DNA from: an uncultured bacterium | GTDB lineage: Bacteria > Actinomycetota > Coriobacteriia > Coriobacteriales > Coriobacteriaceae | NCBI GenBank assembly: GCA_905216075.1 | Contig: CAJMSO010000065.1 | Coordinates: 1-8,771, forward strand | Direction: 5' to 3' | DNA length: 8,771 bases | Part shown: one piece after another, positions 5,797 to 8,771 of the stretch | Numbering within the stretch: the first letter of the stretch is position 1 | How the letters are laid out: every line of letters starts with the position of its first letter | The notes under the pieces: generated by a model | What the model was told of the DNA's origin: nothing | The model's database searches: none | The model's input: only the letters and a program-made list of their open reading frames with translations | Translations under genes and position numbers: made by a program

Positions 5797-7224
5797 ATGG
5801 CAGTAGATAACAAGCAGATTGCCACCGATGTCCTCGAGCTCGTGGGCGGTGCGGAGAATGTTGCCGTCGCCACCAACTGCATGACGCGCCTGCGTCTGAC
5901 GCTTAAGGACAACAGCAAGGCCGACGTGGAGAAGATCAAGAAGGTTAAGGGTGTTCTGGGTTGCCAGTTCGCCGGCAGCCAGCTCCAGGTCATCATCGGC
6001 CAGAACGTGCCCAAGGTGCTTGCCGAGTTCGTCGCCATGTCCGGCGTCAAGCAGGGTGCCGCGGTCGACGAGAACCTCGACGCTCCTAAGGAGAAGTTCG
6101 AGCTCAAGAACCTGCCCAACATCATCCTCGACTACCTGTCGGGTTCCATGACCCAGCTGATTCCGCTGCTCATGGCCGGCGGTCTGTTCCGCACCATCGC
6201 CGCGGTCCTCGGCCCCACCATGCTCGGCGTTCTCTCCGATACCGATCCGACCTACACGTTCCTCTACACCACCCTGTACGAGGCCACGTTTACCTTTATC
6301 CCCATTTACCTGGGCTATGCCGCTGCTAAGAAGCTCGGCGCCTCTCCGGTTCTGGGCATGCTCCTCGGCGGCGCTCTCATGGCCCCGTCCGTCGTGAGTG
6401 TCGCGACTCAGGAGGGTGGCGGAATCATCTCCGTCTACGGCATCCAGATCGCCGCTGCCAACTACCAGCAGTCCGTCCTGCCGATCATCCTCTCGGTGCC
6501 CGTCCTGTACTTTGTTGAGAAGTTCTTTAAGAAGGTCATGCCCGACGTGCTGTCCACGGTCTTCACGCCGTTCTGCACCATGATCGTCACCATCCCCATC
6601 GCCTTCATCGTCCTTGCCCCGATCGGCAACGAGATCGGCAGCCTCATCGCCAACGCCCTCTTTGGTCTTGCTGACCTTGGCGGTATCGGTATCCTGATCG
6701 TCATGGCCATCCTCGGCGCCTTCTGGCAGCTCTTCGTGGTCTGCGGCATGCACATGCCCGTCATCCTGCTCGCTCAGGTTCAGATCATCGCTGCCGGCTA
6801 CGATCCCTTCGTCTTCGTTTCCACCAACTGCGCTATGGCCGCTGTCTGGGGCTGCGCCTTCGGTGCCTTCCTCAAGATGAAGAACCCCGACGAGAAGGGT
6901 CTTGCCATCGGTTACGTCATCTCCGCCATCGCCGGCGGCGTCACCGAGCCCGCACTCTTCGGTATCCTCATGCGCTTCCGTCGTACCATGCTCGGCATGT
7001 TTATCGGCGGTGCCATTGGCGCTGTGTTCTCCGGCCTCATGGGTGTTACCTACTACCTGGCCGGCGGTGCCTCCAACTTCCTGGTCTTCACCAACTACCT
7101 GCAGGGTGGCCAGATGAACACCGTCTGGGCTATCGCCGGTATGGCAATCTCCTTTGTCATCGCCGCTGCCGTCGTCTTTGCCACTGGCTTCTCCAAGGAG
7201 GAGCTCGCCGAGATGGAGGCCTAA
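5797..7224 (+). CDS. PTS transporter subunit EIIBC, glucose/beta-glucoside superfamily
   Basis: 475 aa; ATG 5797 chosen over in-frame ATG 5782 because GGGGAGG lies at 5784-5790. It imports and phosphorylates a sugar using phosphate relayed from EI, HPr and an EIIA. Residues 1-85 are the EIIB domain with phosphocysteine Cys28 in NCMTRLR, followed by a GVLGCQFAG strand and QVIIGQNVPKV. From about 105 comes the EIIC membrane domain: LGASPVLGMLLGGALMAP (180-197), the conserved GMHMP (His319) and the signature GVTEPALFG (381-389) of the Bgl/Scr-like group. It ends without an EIIA domain, so EIIA must be supplied in trans. Substrate is not determined; beta-glucoside, trehalose or sucrose types share these motifs. 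Codon use is highly biased, which suggests strong expression. It is divergent from the esterase and followed by a terminator and a DUF4038 hydrolase. Confidence 0.95.
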   Translation: MAVDNKQIATDVLELVGGAENVAVATNCMTRLRLTLKDNSKADVEKIKKVKGVLGCQFAGSQLQVIIGQNVPKVLAEFVAMSGVKQGAAVDENLDAPKEKFELKNLPNIILDYLSGSMTQLIPLLMAGGLFRTIAAVLGPTMLGVLSDTDPTYTFLYTTLYEATFTFIPIYLGYAAAKKLGASPVLGMLLGGALMAPSVVSVATQEGGGIISVYGIQIAAANYQQSVLPIILSVPVLYFVEKFFKKVMPDVLSTVFTPFCTMIVTIPIAFIVLAPIGNEIGSLIANALFGLADLGGIGILIVMAILGAFWQLFVVCGMHMPVILLAQVQIIAAGYDPFVFVSTNCAMAAVWGCAFGAFLKMKNPDEKGLAIGYVISAIAGGVTEPALFGILMRFRRTMLGMFIGGAIGAVFSGLMGVTYYLAGGASNFLVFTNYLQGGQMNTVWAIAGMAISFVIAAAVVFATGFSKEELAEMEA

Positions 7225-7251
7225 GGCCAAACCATTCGGACGCATACGACC

Positions 7252-7288
7252 GGGCCCCGTCAGGCGCAAGCCCGGCGGGGCCCTTCTT
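7252..7288 (+). terminator. Rho-independent-type terminator after the PTS gene
   Basis: GGGCCCCG (7252-7259) pairs with CGGGGCCC (7276-7283); inside, GGC-GCAA-GCC forms a second short stem with a GNRA-like tetraloop, and TTCTT follows at 7284-7288. It begins 27 nt past the PTS stop. The U-tract is short, so some read-through into the DUF4038 gene is plausible. Confidence 0.75.
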
Positions 7289-7350
7289 ACAAGGTAGACT
7301 GATTGGGGGCGCGTGGCGCCTACTCGCCGGGGTTTGCTAAGCGCCAGGGG

Positions 7351-7375
7351 CTTTCGCGCGGGGTTACCGCGAAAG
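7351..7375. promoter_or_regulatory. Dyad in the spacer before the DUF4038 gene
   Basis: CTTTCGCG (7351-7358) and CGCGAAAG (7368-7375) form a perfect 8-bp dyad with a 9-nt centre, 45 nt upstream of the DUF4038 ATG. No T-run follows. Position suits an operator or leader hairpin. A weaker pair, TGGCGC (7314-7319) and GCGCCA (7341-7346), lies just before it. No clear promoter boxes were found between 7289 and 7420. Confidence 0.4.
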
Positions 7376-7420
7376 AATCTGCCGGTTCGCAACTCCTTTA
7401 TCAAACGAAAGGACATGCAG

Positions 7421-8771
7421 ATGAGTTTGGGAAAGCTGACCGTTAACGGTCGCCAGGACGGCTTTTTGTGCGAGGGCAAACCGTTCTTTTGGTTTGCCGA
7501 TACGTGCTGGAGCGCGTTTACGAGCATTGCCGAGGCCGATTGGGACTACTATCTGACCCGTCGCGCCGAGCAGGGCATGAACGTGCTGCAGATCAACACG
7601 TTGCCGCAGTGGGATCGCTGCTGCCCCGATCTGGGCATTTGGCCCTATGCCAGCGAGGACGGCGTGCATTTTGATTGGTCCCGTCCCAACCAGGCGTACT
7701 GGGACCGCGCTGCTGCCATGTGCCGCGCTGCCGTCGAGCACGGCATTCGTCCGGCACTCGTACTTATGTGGTGCAACTACGTGCCCGGTACCTGGGGTGC
7801 CAAGATTGCCGAGCGTTGCGGTGCCGAGGTTATGCCGCGCGAGGAGGTCCGCGCCCACGTTGCCCGCGTCGTCGAGAACCTGGGCGAGTTCGACCCCGTC
7901 TATGTGGTGACGGGCGATACCGACTTTACCAGCGACGAGGCGATCGCCTATTACGAGGATGCCCTCGACGAAGTCGTCAAGCGCGCGCCCGAGGCGTTGC
8001 GCACCATGCATATCAACCGCGGCAACCGCACCATTCCGCCACAGTACCTGGACCGCCTGGACTTCTACATGTTCCAGCCCGGCCACAACTACGAGGGCCA
8101 GCCCGAGGCTTGGCGCCTGCCGCAGGACTTTACCGCCAACTATCCCAAAAAGCCGATGGTCAACTCCGAGCCCTGTTACGAGCAGATGGGTGCGTCGCGC
8201 AACGTGTACTGGCGCTTCACCGCGCAGGACTGCCGCGCGAGCGTGTGGTCGTCGATCCTTGCCGGTGCGAGCGCTGGCGTGACCTATGGCGCGCACGGTG
8301 TTTGGAACTGGCAGACCAGCAAGAGCCAGGGCTCGGTGCTGGGCGAGGGCTTCGATATGCCGTTCCGCTGGCAGGAGTGTCTGCAGTTTGCGGGCGTTTG
8401 GGACTTTGGCGCGATCGAGCATGTGCTTGCCGGTCTGGGCGCTACGGCTGGCGACGACGCGCTTGCCGTGGTTCCGGCGCAGGGGACGAACCAATACCAT
8501 CATGTCCGGCAATCAGCGGTTATCACTCTGGGAGCGCACGGCAAGCAGGCCTTCCGAGGTAATACGGTAGGGAAGACTGTTTTTCGAACAGATAAGCTTC
8601 TTGCTTTTCAATTTCTTGAATATCTCCATAGTACAATCGCAGAGCAGCCAGCCCTCGCGGGTATAGCATTCCACATCGGCCACTTTGCCGGAATCGTCGC
8701 GGATTATTATGATTCTGCCACCCTTGGCGAGGGCATGGAGGGTTCTTTGCTCAAAACGGGAAATGTTCACG
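7421..8771 (+). CDS. DUF4038 glycoside hydrolase (GH140/apiosidase-like), 3' part replaced or disrupted; open at window end
   Basis: ATG 7421 follows AAAGGA with a 7-nt gap; an ATG at 7415 is too close to it. Residues 1-350 are a TIM-barrel glycosidase of the DUF4038 type: N-terminal FFWFADTCWSAF (22-33), a TGDTDF strand with candidate acid/base Asp166, VNSEPCYE (247-254) with candidate nucleophile Glu250, and YGAHGVWNW (289-297). The family is related to GH140 apiosidases acting on plant pectin side chains. There is no signal peptide, so the enzyme is likely cytoplasmic, downstream of the PTS importer. Family-like sequence ends about residue 353 (VVPAQ, near 8480), where a C-terminal beta-domain of some 70-90 residues is expected. 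Instead the frame stays open through the exact antisense of the yjhX gene to the window edge. The final ~95 codons are therefore probably not genuine family sequence; the gene is likely truncated or the contig chimeric. Confidence 0.8.
   Translation, partial: MSLGKLTVNGRQDGFLCEGKPFFWFADTCWSAFTSIAEADWDYYLTRRAEQGMNVLQINTLPQWDRCCPDLGIWPYASEDGVHFDWSRPNQAYWDRAAAMCRAAVEHGIRPALVLMWCNYVPGTWGAKIAERCGAEVMPREEVRAHVARVVENLGEFDPVYVVTGDTDFTSDEAIAYYEDALDEVVKRAPEALRTMHINRGNRTIPPQYLDRLDFYMFQPGHNYEGQPEAWRLPQDFTANYPKKPMVNSEPCYEQMGASRNVYWRFTAQDCRASVWSSILAGASAGVTYGAHGVWNWQTSKSQGSVLGEGFDMPFRWQECLQFAGVWDFGAIEHVLAGLGATAGDDALAVVPAQGTNQYHHVRQSAVITLGAHGKQAFRGNTVGKTVFRTDKLLAFQFLEYLHSTIAEQPALAGIAFHIGHFAGIVADYYDSATLGEGMEGSLLKTGNVH
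8513..8770 (-). CDS. yjhX: YjhX/TopAI-family toxin
   Basis: 85 aa from GTG 8770, one base from the window edge; the MNISRFEQRTLHALAKGG start matches the family start, so the gene appears complete, but its ribosome site and promoter lie outside. Matches to E. coli YjhX run the whole length: EQRTLHxLAKGGRI, DxSG(K/R)V, VECYxREG, DCT, FKKLK(S/T)KKLI, PYRI, and the ending SDNR versus DNR. In E. coli YjhX (TopAI) inhibits DNA topoisomerase I and is neutralised by the acetyltransferase-like YjhQ encoded beside it. No antitoxin gene follows its stop here; the DNA runs straight into the DUF4038 coding region in antisense. Local GC (about 51% over 8521-8760, down to 33% at 8581-8640) is well below the neighbouring gene, a sign of foreign origin. 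Identification by family recall, not by search. Confidence 0.82.
   Translation of the reverse strand: MNISRFEQRTLHALAKGGRIIIIRDDSGKVADVECYTREGWLLCDCTMEIFKKLKSKKLICSKNSLPYRITSEGLLAVRSQSDNR

Noticed and set aside
5752..7527. 591-codon open frame on the minus strand over the PTS gene
   Set aside because: It is the antisense of a strongly codon-biased EIIBC gene; the translation is low-complexity (Gly/Asp/Glu/His) with no recognisable domain.
7364..8512. 382-codon minus-strand open frame under the DUF4038 gene
   Set aside because: Antisense to a clear glycosidase with intact catalytic motifs; composition is typical of shadow frames.
7675..8562. 295-codon plus-strand frame overlapping the DUF4038 gene
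   Set aside because: Arg/Gly/Ala/Pro-rich out-of-frame translation of GC-rich coding DNA, without a ribosome site.

Overview
The window looks like chromosome from a high-GC gut actinobacterium. Collinsella or a close Coriobacteriia relative is my inference, from the GC-rich third codon positions, strong AGGAGG-type ribosome binding sites, a PTS sugar transporter and the general gene style. No rRNA or other taxonomic marker is present, so this assignment is soft.

Layout. (1) 1-1977, minus strand: a two-gene operon of zinc-ribbon proteins. The upstream gene is a 245-aa protein with a Cys4 cluster at each end (DUF4428-like N-terminus). The downstream gene is a double zinc-ribbon protein with two C-terminal membrane helices, cut by the window start. 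(2) 1978-2194: spacer with an SD-pairing leader hairpin and a small repeat element built on GGGGAC motifs. (3) 2195-3706, minus: a DUF1593/Sde182-type nucleoside-hydrolase-like protein without a signal peptide. (4) 3731-3968: spacer dominated by a 123-nt imperfect palindrome. (5) 3969-5306, minus: an EstA/PHB-depolymerase-like alpha/beta-hydrolase. (6) 5307-5796: a 490-nt divergent regulatory region, more AT-rich, with several dyads that share TAAACA/TGTTTA half-sites. (7) 5797-7224, plus: a PTS EIIBC permease of the glucose/beta-glucoside superfamily, followed by a terminator. (8) 7421 onward, plus: a DUF4038 (GH140/apiosidase-like) glycoside hydrolase whose recognisable sequence stops near 8480. 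(9) 8513-8770, minus: a YjhX/TopAI-family toxin gene antisense to the continuing DUF4038 frame, in clearly lower-GC DNA.

Genes 3969-5306, 5797-7224 and 7421 onward, and perhaps 2195-3706, read as a carbohydrate-use locus: a de-esterifying hydrolase, a PTS importer without its own EIIA, and glycosidase-like enzymes that all lack visible export signals. This suggests uptake of a small, possibly acylated plant-type glycoside followed by cytoplasmic processing. The pairing of a PTS permease with an intracellular DUF4038 enzyme, and the multi-dyad divergent control region, are the most interesting biology here. The DUF4038/yjhX junction at the right end is either a real insertion/recombination scar or an assembly chimera.
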